Below are positions 44,688 to 56,220 of a stretch of DNA of 64,000 nt, in pieces. Where the stretch lies: the NCBI RefSeq assembly GCF_051195215.1, contig NZ_JBNAZM010000005.1, positions 103,570 to 167,569 of the forward strand. The letters are read 5' to 3'. Every line of letters begins with the position of its first letter. Within the stretch, counting starts at the first letter, position 1. A program made the position numbers and the translations under genes. The notes under the pieces are model-generated. The model saw only the letters and a program-made list of their open reading frames with translations, was not told the DNA's origin and ran no database searches. Source of the DNA: Arhodomonas sp051195215 (GTDB lineage: Bacteria > Pseudomonadota > Gammaproteobacteria > Nitrococcales > Nitrococcaceae).

Positions 44688-45626
44688 TCACTCCGCCTCG
44701 CTGTAGAAGGCCTTGATGTAGATCTGCGCGAGCACGATGGAGATGATCAGCATCAGGATCGACTGTGCCGAGGCGAGCCCGATATCGAACCCGCGGAAGG
44801 CGGTGCGTTCGATCTGCAGCATCGCCGTCTGCGTGGCCGACCCCGGCCCGCCCTTCTGGATCGCGTAGATCATGCCGAACTGCTTCATCACGAACGCCGT
44901 CTGGAAGACCAGCGCCGCCGTGATGCCAGGCCAGAGAAAGGGCAGCTGCACCTTGCGGAAGCGCGGCCACCAGCGCTCGGTCTCCAGCAGGGCCGCCTCC
45001 TCGATCTCGCCAGGCACGGTGGCGAGACTCGCCGAGAGCACCAGCGCCACGAACGGCGTCCACTGCCAGATCTGGGCAATGCACACGGTGACGTAGGCCA
45101 TCGTCGGGTCACCCAGCCAGTCGACGTTGGCCAGACCGACCTGGGCGAGAAAATGGTTGATCACCCCGAGCTGGTTATCGAAGAGCAGCTGCACCAGCAA
45201 CCCCACCACCGCGGGGGTAATGGCGATGGGCACCACCAGCGCCACCTGCAGGATAGTGCGAAGGACGCGGTTCTCCTGAACGTTGAGCGCCAGGGCGATG
45301 GCGAGACCGAGCACGAGCTCCACCGGCAGGGTGATCACCAGCAGCAACAATGTCCGCCCCACCGACGCCCGGAACGCCTCCGAAGTGATAGCGTTGGCGA
45401 AGTTGTCGAAGCCGGTGAACGTGGGAGCGCCCATGCCCAGCGTCCAGTTGTGCAGCGACATGTAGCCGGTGTAGACCACCGGATAGAGGCCCACCGCCAG
45501 TAGCAGGATGAGCGAGGGCGCGATGAACAGCCACGGTTCGGCGCGTTCGAGCCGGGACGGGACGTCCGCTGCCTCTTCCTGCACTGCGGTGGCCGCGACG
45601 GTCTGGCTGTCGAGTCGACTGGCCAT
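44688..45626 (-). CDS. MalF-type permease, second polyol ABC importer
   Basis: This 312-residue CUT1 permease has an N-terminal cytoplasmic tail, six helices from EPWLFIAPSLILLLAVGLYP and the EAA loop GEIEEAALLETERWWPRFRKVQLPF. Three in-frame ATGs lie close together (45626 to 45644); the one at 45626 (MASRLD) has the best spacing from GGAG. It follows the binding-protein gene by 86 bases. Confidence 0.86.
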   Translation of the reverse strand: MASRLDSQTVAATAVQEEAADVPSRLERAEPWLFIAPSLILLLAVGLYPVVYTGYMSLHNWTLGMGAPTFTGFDNFANAITSEAFRASVGRTLLLLVITLPVELVLGLAIALALNVQENRVLRTILQVALVVPIAITPAVVGLLVQLLFDNQLGVINHFLAQVGLANVDWLGDPTMAYVTVCIAQIWQWTPFVALVLSASLATVPGEIEEAALLETERWWPRFRKVQLPFLWPGITAALVFQTAFVMKQFGMIYAIQKGGPGSATQTAMLQIERTAFRGFDIGLASAQSILMLIISIVLAQIYIKAFYSEAE

Positions 45627-45712
45627 AGTGTTCATTCTCCGCATCGGCCGCCACGCAGGCGGCCTACCGGGACCGGCACCGGGCCGAGGACCCGGCGCCG
45701 GCCGTTACGGGC

Positions 45713-47059
45713 TCAGTCCTGGGCGACGTTGCGCGGCTGGTTGGCGGTCTCCCAGCACTGCGCGGACTCCATGTACTCGCTGAGCTCGGTGTCCATCTTC
45801 GCCAGGCCCTCCTCGAGCTCGATGTCACCCAGCTGAATCCGCGTTCCCCAGTCGGAAACGATCTCCGAGAACTTGGGATAGCAGCGCAACTGCGGGCGCC
45901 AGTCGGGCACGGTCGCATTCTCCCAGGTCTCCACCATGGGCTCGAGATGCGGGAACTGCGCCTGGATCTCCGGATCCGTGTCGACGCTGCGTCGTGCGAC
46001 CACGGCCCCGTTCTCCACCAGCGCCTTGCCCATCTCCTTGGAGGTGAGCCACTGCACGAAAAGCCACGAGGCGTTCTGCTTCGCCTCGGGCACCTGCGCG
46101 CTGACCATGTAGGCGAAACCGCCGAAAGCCGAGTAGGTACCGTCCGGCCCGCTGGGCTCGGGCGCGATACCCAGATGCTCGGCGACCCCGGATTCCTTGA
46201 GCGTGGAATAGAATGCCGACCACTCGGTGATCATCGCCGCCTTGCCCTGGGAAAACAGCGCCACGACCTGGGAGTGGTTGTCGGCGACGATGCCCTCGGG
46301 CATGTACTCCATCAGGCTCTGGCGGAACTCGATGCCCTCGGTGGAAGCCTCCGAGTCAACCAGCACCTCGCGGTTGTCGATGTCGATGAACCGTCCGCCC
46401 CAGGGCCACAGGAACCGGGCGAAGGAGTCGGCGGTCTGGGTCTCGCCCTTCGCCGACTGCAGCGCAAATGGATAGACGCCGTCACCATTGGCCTCCATCA
46501 ACTTGGGCGCGTACTCGTCACGCAGCTCCGCCCAGGTCTCGGGCGGCCCATCCAGGCCGGCCTCCTGGAGCATCTGCTTGTTGTAGTAGAGCAGCCCCGC
46601 GTAAGAGTCGAACGGCAGGCCCATGAGCTTGCCGTCGATGGTGAAGGCCTTGCGCCACACCGGGAAGAAATCATCCAGGTCGATATCCGGATCGGCGAGC
46701 TCGGGATCGTCGAGGAAATGCTCCACCGGCACCACCCAGTCGGCTGAGGCGAAGGTCACCGGCCAGACCACGTCGGTGATGATCAGGTCGAACTGCTGAC
46801 TGCGGGAGACGAAGTTCAGCGTCTCCGCCTTGAGGGTACTCTCGTAAGGGAAACTCACCCAGTTGACGTTGATGCCCGTGCGCTCCTCGAACTGCGGCGT
46901 GAGCTTCTGCGCGGCCTTGTAGCTGGGACGTTCCAAGCCCACCACCGTGATGCTGGTGCCCTCGTAGGGCTTCGCCGCCTCCTCCAGGGACCAGGCCTGC
47001 ACGCCGCCCGCGGCGGTCGCCAGACCGACCCCTACCAGGGTCGTCGTTATACGTTTCAT
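45713..47059 (-). CDS. Periplasmic sugar/polyol-binding protein, second importer
   Basis: This 448-residue solute-binding protein has a signal peptide of about 22 residues (ends GGVQAW). The mature start is LEEAAKPYEGTSITVVGLERPSYKAAQKLTPQFEERTGI (split motif), with later blocks LPFDSYAGLLYYNKQMLQEAG and FGGFAYMVSAQVPEAKQNAS. It belongs to the CUT1 extracellular binding proteins. The ATG at 47059 follows GGAAGGAGAG; an upstream open frame shadows the dehydrogenase gene. The polyol or pentose ligand is inferred from adjacent dehydrogenase and xylulokinase genes. Confidence 0.88.
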   Translation of the reverse strand: MKRITTTLVGVGLATAAGGVQAWSLEEAAKPYEGTSITVVGLERPSYKAAQKLTPQFEERTGINVNWVSFPYESTLKAETLNFVSRSQQFDLIITDVVWPVTFASADWVVPVEHFLDDPELADPDIDLDDFFPVWRKAFTIDGKLMGLPFDSYAGLLYYNKQMLQEAGLDGPPETWAELRDEYAPKLMEANGDGVYPFALQSAKGETQTADSFARFLWPWGGRFIDIDNREVLVDSEASTEGIEFRQSLMEYMPEGIVADNHSQVVALFSQGKAAMITEWSAFYSTLKESGVAEHLGIAPEPSGPDGTYSAFGGFAYMVSAQVPEAKQNASWLFVQWLTSKEMGKALVENGAVVARRSVDTDPEIQAQFPHLEPMVETWENATVPDWRPQLRCYPKFSEIVSDWGTRIQLGDIELEEGLAKMDTELSEYMESAQCWETANQPRNVAQD

Positions 47060-47136
47060 GGCGCTCTCCTTCCTCTTCGTCGTTACCGGTGTTGTTGGTG
47101 TCGCGATCGCCGCTTCGCTGGCGGGGGAGGCGATAC

Positions 47137-48162
47137 TCAAGTGTCGGGATTGGGCACGATGATGCTCTTGAGTGCGCCGTCCCGGCAGCCGGACTGCAGC
47201 TCGAATGCCTGCCCGGAATCCTCCAGGGTGAAGCGGTGGGTGACGATGGAGTCCACGTCCACCCGCCCCTCGGCGACCAGCCGAATCGCCCGCGGATAGA
47301 CATGACCCATGCGTCGGGAGAACTTGATATTGAGCCCCTTGCGCCGCGCGAGCGACGCATCGAGGGTATACTCGTTGCCGTCGGGGATACCCGCCATTAC
47401 GATTCGCCCGCCAATGCGCGCCGTCTCGCAGGCGTACTGCAGGCCCGCCGGGGCGTTGGTGGCCTCCAGCACCAGGTCCGCCCCGCGACCGTCGGTCCAC
47501 TCGTCGATGGCACCGTGATGGGCGGCAATGCGGTCGGCGCCAAGGCGCTCACCCGCGGCACGGCGATAGTCGACGGGATCGACGGCGTAGACACGGTCGG
47601 CACCCTGCAGCCGTGCGAGCTGGACCAGACACAGACCGATGGGACCGCAACCCAGCACCGCGACGCTCTCCACCACCCGTTGTTTGGCGAGATCCATGGC
47701 ATGAATCGCCACGCCCAGCGGCTCGAGCATCACCGCCTGCTCCACGGTGAACCCGCCCGGCACGGCGAATACCTGATCGGGCCGCACGGCGATGGTTTCG
47801 GTCATGGCACCGTGATAAGGGGGCGCTCCGAGAAACTCCACGTTGGGGCAGAGATTGATGTGACCTCGCTCGCACCACTCGCAGTGCCCACACGGTTTCG
47901 CCGGCTCCACCGCCACCAGCTGCCCCCGCGCCAGCCCGAGCTCCGGGCGCTCTTCCACGACCCAGCCGGCGAGCTCGTGGCCGGGCACGAACGGCTCGTG
48001 AATGCACGCGCTGCCGATCCCGCCCTCCAGGTAATAGTGAAGATCGCTACCGCACACACCCACGCCGCTGACACGGATGAGGACATCGTCATCCTGGCGC
48101 TGGGGATCGGACTTCTCGCCGACGCGCACGTCGCGGACGCCATGTAGATAGGTGGCACGCAA
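47137..48162 (-). CDS. Zinc-dependent polyol dehydrogenase (MDR family; xylitol/sorbitol/L-iditol 2-dehydrogenase type)
   Basis: This 341-residue medium-chain dehydrogenase has catalytic zinc ligands Cys37 (VGVCGSDLHYY) and His62-Glu63 (VPGHELAG). Structural zinc cysteines are at 91, 94, 97 and 105 (CGHCEWC...C), and the NAD site is AVLGCGPIGLCLVQLA with an aspartate after strand two (AVDPVD). The Cys-x2-Asp-x-HYY pattern is typical of polyol dehydrogenases making ketoses. It starts with TTG behind GAGAGGACC, and no ATG fits the family start. Divergent from the ABC ATPase and xylulokinase genes; it probably makes xylulose for the kinase. Confidence 0.87.
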   Translation of the reverse strand: MRATYLHGVRDVRVGEKSDPQRQDDDVLIRVSGVGVCGSDLHYYLEGGIGSACIHEPFVPGHELAGWVVEERPELGLARGQLVAVEPAKPCGHCEWCERGHINLCPNVEFLGAPPYHGAMTETIAVRPDQVFAVPGGFTVEQAVMLEPLGVAIHAMDLAKQRVVESVAVLGCGPIGLCLVQLARLQGADRVYAVDPVDYRRAAGERLGADRIAAHHGAIDEWTDGRGADLVLEATNAPAGLQYACETARIGGRIVMAGIPDGNEYTLDASLARRKGLNIKFSRRMGHVYPRAIRLVAEGRVDVDSIVTHRFTLEDSGQAFELQSGCRDGALKSIIVPNPDT

Positions 48163-48203
48163 GGGTCGGTCCTCTCAGTCGCGTGAACATTTGTATAAAC
48201 GTT

Positions 48204-48217
48204 ATTACACATGTAAT
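48204..48217. promoter_or_regulatory. Operator ATTACA-N2-TGTAAT (copy 2)
   Basis: ATTACACATGTAAT is a perfect dyad with a two-base centre, in the 126-base gap between the dehydrogenase (-) and the ABC ATPase (+). A partial half-site ATTTGTATAAAC precedes it at 48189, the same arrangement as at 39191-39219. It is suited to control both divergent transcripts. Confidence 0.75.
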
Positions 48218-48288
48218 CTCACCTATAGACGTTGTCAAGCGCATCGCGATCGCACAACCATGAAATCGGGTTCGGGAGGAGAGCCGGG

Positions 48289-49428
48289 ATGAGTGGAGTA
48301 CGCCTTTCCGGAGTGACCAAGCAGTTCGGGGACCAGACGGTGCTCGACGACATCAATATCGCCATCGAAGACCGGGAGTTCATGGTCTTCGTCGGCCCGT
48401 CGGGCTGTGGCAAGTCCACCCTGCTGCGGACCATCGCGGGGCTCGAGCGCGCCAGCGGCGGACGCATCCTCATCGGCGACGACAATGTCACGCGGCTGGC
48501 TCCGGCACGCCGCGGCGTCGCCATGGTGTTCCAGTCCTATGCGCTCTACCCCCACATGAGCGTCTACGAGAACATCGCCTTCGGCCTCCGCCTGGCGAAA
48601 ATGCCCAAAGAGGAAATCGACACCCGTGTTCGCGAAGCCGCCGGCATTCTGCAGATCGAGCCCCTGCTCGAGCGCAAGCCCCGGGCGCTGTCCGGCGGTC
48701 AGCGCCAACGCGTGGCCATCGGGCGGGCCATCGTGCGTCAACCGCGGGTATTCCTGTTCGACGAGCCGCTTTCCAACCTGGACGCCGCCCTGCGGGTGCA
48801 GATGCGCGTGGAGCTGATCCGCCTCCACCAGAAGCTGGACGCCACCATGGTCTACGTCACTCACGACCAGGTGGAGGCCATGACCATGGCCGACCGCATC
48901 GTGGTGCTGAATGCCGGCGAGGTGGCACAGATCGGCACGCCGCTGGAGCTCTACCGCTACCCACGCAACCGCTTCGTGGCGGGCTTCATCGGCTCACCGA
49001 AGATGAACTTCCTGCCCGTGGAAGCGACAGGCGCGGACACCGCCACGGTAACGGTGCGGGTCGCCGGGGAAACGGACATACGGGTGCCGGTTCGCAGCAC
49101 CCCGGGCACCGGGCGGCTCACGCTGGGCGTGCGCCCGGAGCACATCCACGAACCGGACGCCAGCGAAGCAGCGGATGCGTATCTGCGCGGCGAGGTGCTG
49201 GTGGTGGAGCACCTGGGCGGCGAGACGCTCATCCACGTGCGACTCGGTGACGGGGAAACCGTCGCCGTCAAGGGCTCGGGCGAAACCACCGTGGATGTCG
49301 GCGACACGGTAACCATCGGGCTGGCGGCCCGGCGTTGCCATCTCTTCGACGGCGACGACAACGCCCTGCCGCGCGCCGAAACCGATATCGGAGAACGCCC
49401 CGTGGCACCGGCCCACGCGGGTCATTGA
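48289..49428 (+). CDS. MalK-type ABC ATPase, second polyol importer
   Basis: This 379-residue ATPase has Walker A GPSGCGKS, Q-loop VFQSYALYPHMSV, LSGGQRQR, Walker B LFDEPLSNLD and VTHDQ, plus a C-terminal regulatory domain (GVRPEHIHEPD). All motifs are intact. ATG 48289 follows GGGAGGAGAG. It is encoded divergently from its permease partners and coupled to the xylulokinase gene four bases downstream, so energiser and kinase are co-expressed. Confidence 0.88.
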   Translation: MSGVRLSGVTKQFGDQTVLDDINIAIEDREFMVFVGPSGCGKSTLLRTIAGLERASGGRILIGDDNVTRLAPARRGVAMVFQSYALYPHMSVYENIAFGLRLAKMPKEEIDTRVREAAGILQIEPLLERKPRALSGGQRQRVAIGRAIVRQPRVFLFDEPLSNLDAALRVQMRVELIRLHQKLDATMVYVTHDQVEAMTMADRIVVLNAGEVAQIGTPLELYRYPRNRFVAGFIGSPKMNFLPVEATGADTATVTVRVAGETDIRVPVRSTPGTGRLTLGVRPEHIHEPDASEAADAYLRGEVLVVEHLGGETLIHVRLGDGETVAVKGSGETTVDVGDTVTIGLAARRCHLFDGDDNALPRAETDIGERPVAPAHAGH

Positions 49429-49432
49429 TGCC

Positions 49433-50965
49433 ATGGCCGGATCATCCTCGCAGGCAGTCGTCGGGGTCGATGTCAGCACCACAGCGGTCAAGGCCATCGC
49501 CTGGGACATGGCCGGGCAGGCACTCGCCGAGGCACGCCAACCGCTGACGACTCGTCGGCCCGATGCCGAACGCTTCGAGCAGGACGCCGACGAGTGGTAT
49601 TCGGCGCTGTGCACGTGCCTGTGCGCCCTCACTGCGACGGTTCCACCGGCGCGCATTCAAGCACTCGCCCTGGCCCATCAGCGCGAAACCATCGTACCGC
49701 TGGATGCCGACGGCGCGCCCACCGGCCCTGCCATGCTCTGGCTGGATGGTCGCGCCCGGGCGTGGATCGAGGGTCTCTCACCGGTGATCGACGCTACAAC
49801 GTTACGCCGGATCACTGGCAAGACACCCAACTACGGCCTCAGCCTCTACAAGATCGCCTGGCTGCGCGATGCGGAACCGGAGCGCTTCGCCCGGACCGCC
49901 CGCTTTGCCGACATCCAGGGTTACCTCGCCGAGCGGCTTACGAACCGATTCGTCACCAGCTACGCCGCCGCCGATCCCACAGGGCTGTTCGATATCTCGG
50001 CCCACGCCTGGAACAGGTCGCTGTGTGAGGCAATCGGTATCAGTGCACGCCAGCTTCCCCAAGTGGTGGCCCCGGGGACGATCATTGACTCACTGACCGA
50101 AGAGGCCGCAGCAGCCACCGGTCTCGCCCCCGGCACACCACTGGTGGCGGCTGGCGGTGACGGTCAGTGCGCGGGCCTCGGAGTTGGCGCGGTGACGCCG
50201 GGACAGGCCTATCTCAACCTGGGCACCGCCGTGGTCGCCGGCGTGCCCTGCGACGAGGCGGCCACTGATCCGGCCTGGCGCACGCTCTGCCGGGCCGGCG
50301 CACAGGGCTACTACCTGGAAAGTAGCCTGCGCAGCGGCGCGTTGCTCTCGGACTGGCTACTCAAGGATGTGTTCGGTCTGGACCCCGACACCGACCCGAC
50401 GACCCTCGCCGATCTGGAACAAGCCGCCGCGAATCGGCCGCCGGGCGCGGACGGGCTGTTGCTGCTGCCGTACTGGCAGGGCGTGATGAACCCGCACTGG
50501 GATGAACGCGCCCGCGGCGCCGTGCTCGGACTCGCCAGCGGCCACGACCGTGCGAGCCTGTATCTGGCGGTGATCGAGGGCATCGCCATGGAACAGGCGC
50601 TGTTCCTCGAGGCCACGCACCGGCACGCGGGCGCGAACGTGGAGACCCTGCTCGCCATGGGCGGGCTCGCGGCAAGCGGGCTGTGGTGCCAGACGCTCGC
50701 CGATGTCACGGGCCGCTGCGTCGCCCGCTCGAGATCCGTGGAAGCCGCGAGCCTGGGCGCGGGCATGTGCGCCAGCGCCGGCATCGGGCTGCACGCGAGC
50801 CCCGATGCCGCGGTCTCGGCGATGGCGGGCGACACGGACGCCACGTTCCATCCGGATCCGAGGCGCCTGGCGCGATACCGGGATTTGCTCGCGATTTACG
50901 CCGATCTCTACCGCCAGGTTCGCCCGCTGCTCGACCGCCTCGACGCCTTCAGAAGCCGCCGGTAG
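49433..50965 (+). CDS. xylB: FGGY-family kinase, probable xylulokinase
   Basis: This 510-residue FGGY kinase has VVGVDVSTTAVKAIAWD, ALAHQRETIVPLDADG with PAMLWLDGRA, and AAGGDGQCAGLGVGAV with NLGTAVVAGV (phosphate 2 region). ETLLAMGGLAASGLWCQTLADVTG follows as the second FGGY-type block. It resembles xylulokinase more than glycerol kinase. It would phosphorylate D-xylulose made by the zinc dehydrogenase. It begins four bases after the ATPase gene. Its end is convergent with the second glpV copy. Confidence 0.82.
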   Translation: MAGSSSQAVVGVDVSTTAVKAIAWDMAGQALAEARQPLTTRRPDAERFEQDADEWYSALCTCLCALTATVPPARIQALALAHQRETIVPLDADGAPTGPAMLWLDGRARAWIEGLSPVIDATTLRRITGKTPNYGLSLYKIAWLRDAEPERFARTARFADIQGYLAERLTNRFVTSYAAADPTGLFDISAHAWNRSLCEAIGISARQLPQVVAPGTIIDSLTEEAAAATGLAPGTPLVAAGGDGQCAGLGVGAVTPGQAYLNLGTAVVAGVPCDEAATDPAWRTLCRAGAQGYYLESSLRSGALLSDWLLKDVFGLDPDTDPTTLADLEQAAANRPPGADGLLLLPYWQGVMNPHWDERARGAVLGLASGHDRASLYLAVIEGIAMEQALFLEATHRHAGANVETLLAMGGLAASGLWCQTLADVTGRCVARSRSVEAASLGAGMCASAGIGLHASPDAAVSAMAGDTDATFHPDPRRLARYRDLLAIYADLYRQVRPLLDRLDAFRSRR

Positions 50966-50975
50966 CCCGGCGGCT
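50954..50975. terminator. Hairpin at the end of the xylulokinase gene
   Basis: Arms AGCCGCCGG and CCGGCGGCT pair over TAGC and include the stop codon of the kinase gene. It sits between convergent genes; no T run follows. Confidence 0.5.
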
Positions 50976-51007
50976 GGCGCCGGCACCGCCACGAATGAAC
51001 GGTAACG

Positions 51008-52765
51008 TCAGTGCGCCTGCCGCCAACTGCGAACGAGCTCGTCATAGGGGATCGTCTGCCCCTGGGGTTTTTCGTCAGCAAGCTTCGGCTTGGGAGAACC
51101 GGGCTGGTCGAGCCAGTACTGCCGGCCACGCTCGGGATACAGCGACGGCTTGCAGAAACTGAAGTCGTCGGACCGGGAAAGCTCGTCCATCACGTCATTC
51201 TGGGCGGCGGCGAGCTGATCCAGCGCTTCCCGTGGCGAGGCCTCGCCGGATACCGCACGGCCGATGTGTCGCCACCACAGCGAAGCGAGCTTGGGATAGT
51301 CCGGGACGTTGATGCCGGTGGGCGTCCAGTTCTCGCGGTCGGGGCTGCGATAGAACTCCACCAGGCCGCCGAGCCTGGGGGCCACCTCGGTCATGGCCTC
51401 GCTCTCGATATCGGAACGACGAATGGGTGTGAGCCCCTCCAGCGTTTTCTTCAGCGATACGGTCTTTGCGACGGTGAACTGTGCATACAACCAGGCGGCC
51501 TTGCGCCGTTTCGCATCGGTGTGGCGGAACAGCGTCCAGGAGCCGGTGTCCTGGTAGCCGAGCTTCATGCCGTCCTCCCAGTACGCACCATGGGGCGAGG
51601 GAGCCATCCGCCACTTGGGCGTGCCGTCGGCGTTGACCACCGGCAGCCCGGGTTTGTTCATGTCCGCCGTGAACGCCGTGTACCAGAAGATCTGCTGGGC
51701 GATATGCCCCCGCGCCGGGACCGGGCCGGCCTCGGTAAAGTTCATGTTCGACGCCTCGGGGGGCGCGTAGCGGTCGAGCCACTCCAGGTACTTGCTGAGC
51801 GCGTACACGGCCGCGGGGCTGTTGGTCGCCCCGCCGCGCGCGACATTCGCACCCACCGGCCGGCAGCCCCACACGCGGATCCCCCACTCGTCCACCGGCT
51901 GGCCGTTGGGCAGGCCGACATCACCGGCGCCTGCCATCGACAGCCACGCGTCGGTAAAACGCCAGCCAAGCGAAGGATCCTTCTTGCCATAGTCCATATG
52001 GCCGTAGACTCGCTCGCCGTCGATGCGCTTGACGTGCTCGGTGAAGAACTGCGCGATGTCCTCGTAGGCGGACCAGTTCACCGGTACGCCCAACTCGTAG
52101 CCGTAGAGCTCCTTGAAGCGCCTGCGCAGATCCGGGCGCTGGAACCAGTCGTAGCGAAACCAGTAGAGGTTGGCGAACTGCTGGTCGGGAAGCTGATAGA
52201 GCTTGCCGTCGGGCCCGGTCACGAAGCTGCGGCCCATGAAGTCGTCGATATCCAGCGTGGGCAGGGTCACATCCGCCCCTTCACCACGCATGTAGTCGGA
52301 CAACGCCACCACATCGCCATACCGGAAATGAGTGCCGATGAGATCGGAGTCGCTGATATAGGCGTCGTAGAGCTGTTGCCCCGTGCGGCGTTCGCGCTGA
52401 AGGGTCTCGATCACGTCGCCCTCGGGTTTGAGGGTATGAGTCACCTCGATCCCGGTGAGCTCGGAGAACGCCCGTGCAAGCACCTTCGATTCGTAGGCGT
52501 GAGTGGCAATGCGCTCGGAGACCACCTCGATTTTCATGCCGCGAAAGGGCTCGGCGGCGTCGATGAACCACTCGAGCTCGCTCAACTGCTCGCTTCGCGA
52601 CAGGGTGGAAGGTTGGAATCGTGGCAGCCAGCGCTCGGCTACCTGTATCTGCTCGTCAGTCGCCGCCTGCGCGGCCACCAGCGGCGCCAGCAGGAATACA
52701 CCGACCGACGCACTCGCCAGCAACAAGTGCCGGCCTCCCCGCGGAAACCCCCAAGGCATAATCAT
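51008..52765 (-). CDS. Second copy of the glycerol ABC binding protein (GlpV paralogue)
   Basis: This 585-residue periplasmic binding protein has a signal peptide (ends AAQAAT). By eye it matches the GlpV at 53154 in roughly three quarters of positions, with long identical blocks such as DVTLPTLDIDDFMG, LYQLPDQQFANLYWFRYDWFQ and HMDYGKKDPSLGWRFTDAWLS. The last 60 residues and the region around GIRVWGCRPVG differ most. Start 52765 follows AAGGAGGGGC; 52759 is possible. It lies beyond the strong terminator after glpV and past REP palindromes, so it needs its own promoter. Ligand range may have shifted. Confidence 0.87.
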   Translation of the reverse strand: MIMPWGFPRGGRHLLLASASVGVFLLAPLVAAQAATDEQIQVAERWLPRFQPSTLSRSEQLSELEWFIDAAEPFRGMKIEVVSERIATHAYESKVLARAFSELTGIEVTHTLKPEGDVIETLQRERRTGQQLYDAYISDSDLIGTHFRYGDVVALSDYMRGEGADVTLPTLDIDDFMGRSFVTGPDGKLYQLPDQQFANLYWFRYDWFQRPDLRRRFKELYGYELGVPVNWSAYEDIAQFFTEHVKRIDGERVYGHMDYGKKDPSLGWRFTDAWLSMAGAGDVGLPNGQPVDEWGIRVWGCRPVGANVARGGATNSPAAVYALSKYLEWLDRYAPPEASNMNFTEAGPVPARGHIAQQIFWYTAFTADMNKPGLPVVNADGTPKWRMAPSPHGAYWEDGMKLGYQDTGSWTLFRHTDAKRRKAAWLYAQFTVAKTVSLKKTLEGLTPIRRSDIESEAMTEVAPRLGGLVEFYRSPDRENWTPTGINVPDYPKLASLWWRHIGRAVSGEASPREALDQLAAAQNDVMDELSRSDDFSFCKPSLYPERGRQYWLDQPGSPKPKLADEKPQGQTIPYDELVRSWRQAH

Positions 52766-52908
52766 GCCCCTCCTTGGTCCGTCTACCCCCAAAAAAGTTG
52801 ATCTTCGCAGAAGACGGGTCCCGCGTCAGCCTGGCGATGGATATTGAAAGTCTCCGCTCCGTGGTCCCGCGGGCTGTCGCGCCACTAACAAGGGGAGCAT
52901 CTTGGTAG

Positions 52909-52935
52909 GTCGGCGAGCGCGAAGCGCTGGCCGAC
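52909..52935. repeat. REP-like palindrome B (second locus)
   Basis: Imperfect 12-base arms (GTCGGCGAGCGC and GCGCTGGCCGAC) over GAA, preceded by GGTAG. It is the reverse complement of the element at 42696-42722 with one difference. It is located between the two glpV copies. Confidence 0.75.
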
Positions 52936-52976
52936 ATGTCCGTCGGAGGCGATCATTTACCGTACGAGCGGATTCC

Positions 52977-52999
52977 GTTGGCTGCCAAGAGCAGCCAAC
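52977..52999. repeat. REP-like palindrome A (second locus)
   Basis: GTTGGCTGC and GCAGCCAAC arms over CAAGA, followed by CTACGA. Compared with 42370-42392 the paired C/G to T/A changes keep the stem intact, which suggests selection on the structure. Confidence 0.7.
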
Positions 53000-53091
53000 C
53001 TACGACTTGACCGGCAACGAAGTATGTAGCGACCCCCAGAGACCGAAACCGTCTAAGAACGCTAGCGCTGGTCAGCAGGCAGTTGCATGCG

Positions 53092-53124
53092 AAAAAAAGC
53101 AAAGAGGGCGCCGCAGCGCCCTCT
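53092..53124 (-). terminator. Strong rho-independent terminator of the glp operon
   Basis: Arms AGAGGGCGC and GCGCCCTCT (9 pairs, CGCA loop read on plus) at 53103-53124 are followed on the minus strand by TTGC and seven T. It sits 30 bases past the glpV stop. This is the clearest intrinsic terminator in the window. Confidence 0.92.
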
Positions 53125-53153
53125 CGTTGGTTCTCCTCGGGTGGCTACCAGGC

Positions 53154-54902
<1,749 letters not shown>

Positions 54903-55016
54903 ACGTCCTCCCCTCCAGGGATTGGGTTGAGACTCAGGCGAAATTGCTCGACGCCGGCCGTGCCGGCACTCCCGCGGGTCGCCTGCCGCCCGCGGAAGCC
55001 TAACCCATCGCGACGC

Positions 55017-55292
55017 TCACCCCCAGCGCAGCAACGCGGCAAGCCACACGGCGGCGATGGCCACCGACCACCACAGGCTGAGCCCGTCGGTGAAGGCGAG
55101 CCAAGCGAGCTGGATGTAGGCACTCGTCAGAAGGCCGATGAACAGCCGATCGCCACGCGTGGTGCGAATGGGCAGAAAGCCCTTGCGTTCGACCGTCGGC
55201 CAGACCGTCTCCAGTACCCCCATACTCACCAGCATCACGGCAATGGCGGTAAAGAAAAGCGCCGTGGGCAGGGTCCAGGCCATCCATTCCAT
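55017..55292 (-). CDS. glpU: Small integral membrane protein GlpU (DUF2160)
   Basis: This 91-residue protein has three hydrophobic segments (about 8-26, 48-66 and 72-88) and the DUF2160 blocks MEWMAWTLPTALFFTAIAVML and ETVWPTVERKGFLPI with TRGDRLFIGLL. It always lies between the permease and binding-protein genes in this type of glycerol ABC locus. Its exact role is not known; an accessory membrane subunit is likely. It begins 12 bases after glpQ. Confidence 0.88.
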   Translation of the reverse strand: MEWMAWTLPTALFFTAIAVMLVSMGVLETVWPTVERKGFLPIRTTRGDRLFIGLLTSAYIQLAWLAFTDGLSLWWSVAIAAVWLAALLRWG

Positions 55293-55304
55293 CGCTCTGC
55301 CTCC

Positions 55305-56207
<903 letters not shown>

Positions 56208-56220
56208 GCCTCGTGCCTCC

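Noticed and set aside
54972..54995. Hairpin CCGCGGG...CCCGCGG between glpU and glpV as a terminator
   Set aside because: No T run and glpV belongs to the conserved operon; it was kept only as a possible processing or stabilising structure in the glpV note.
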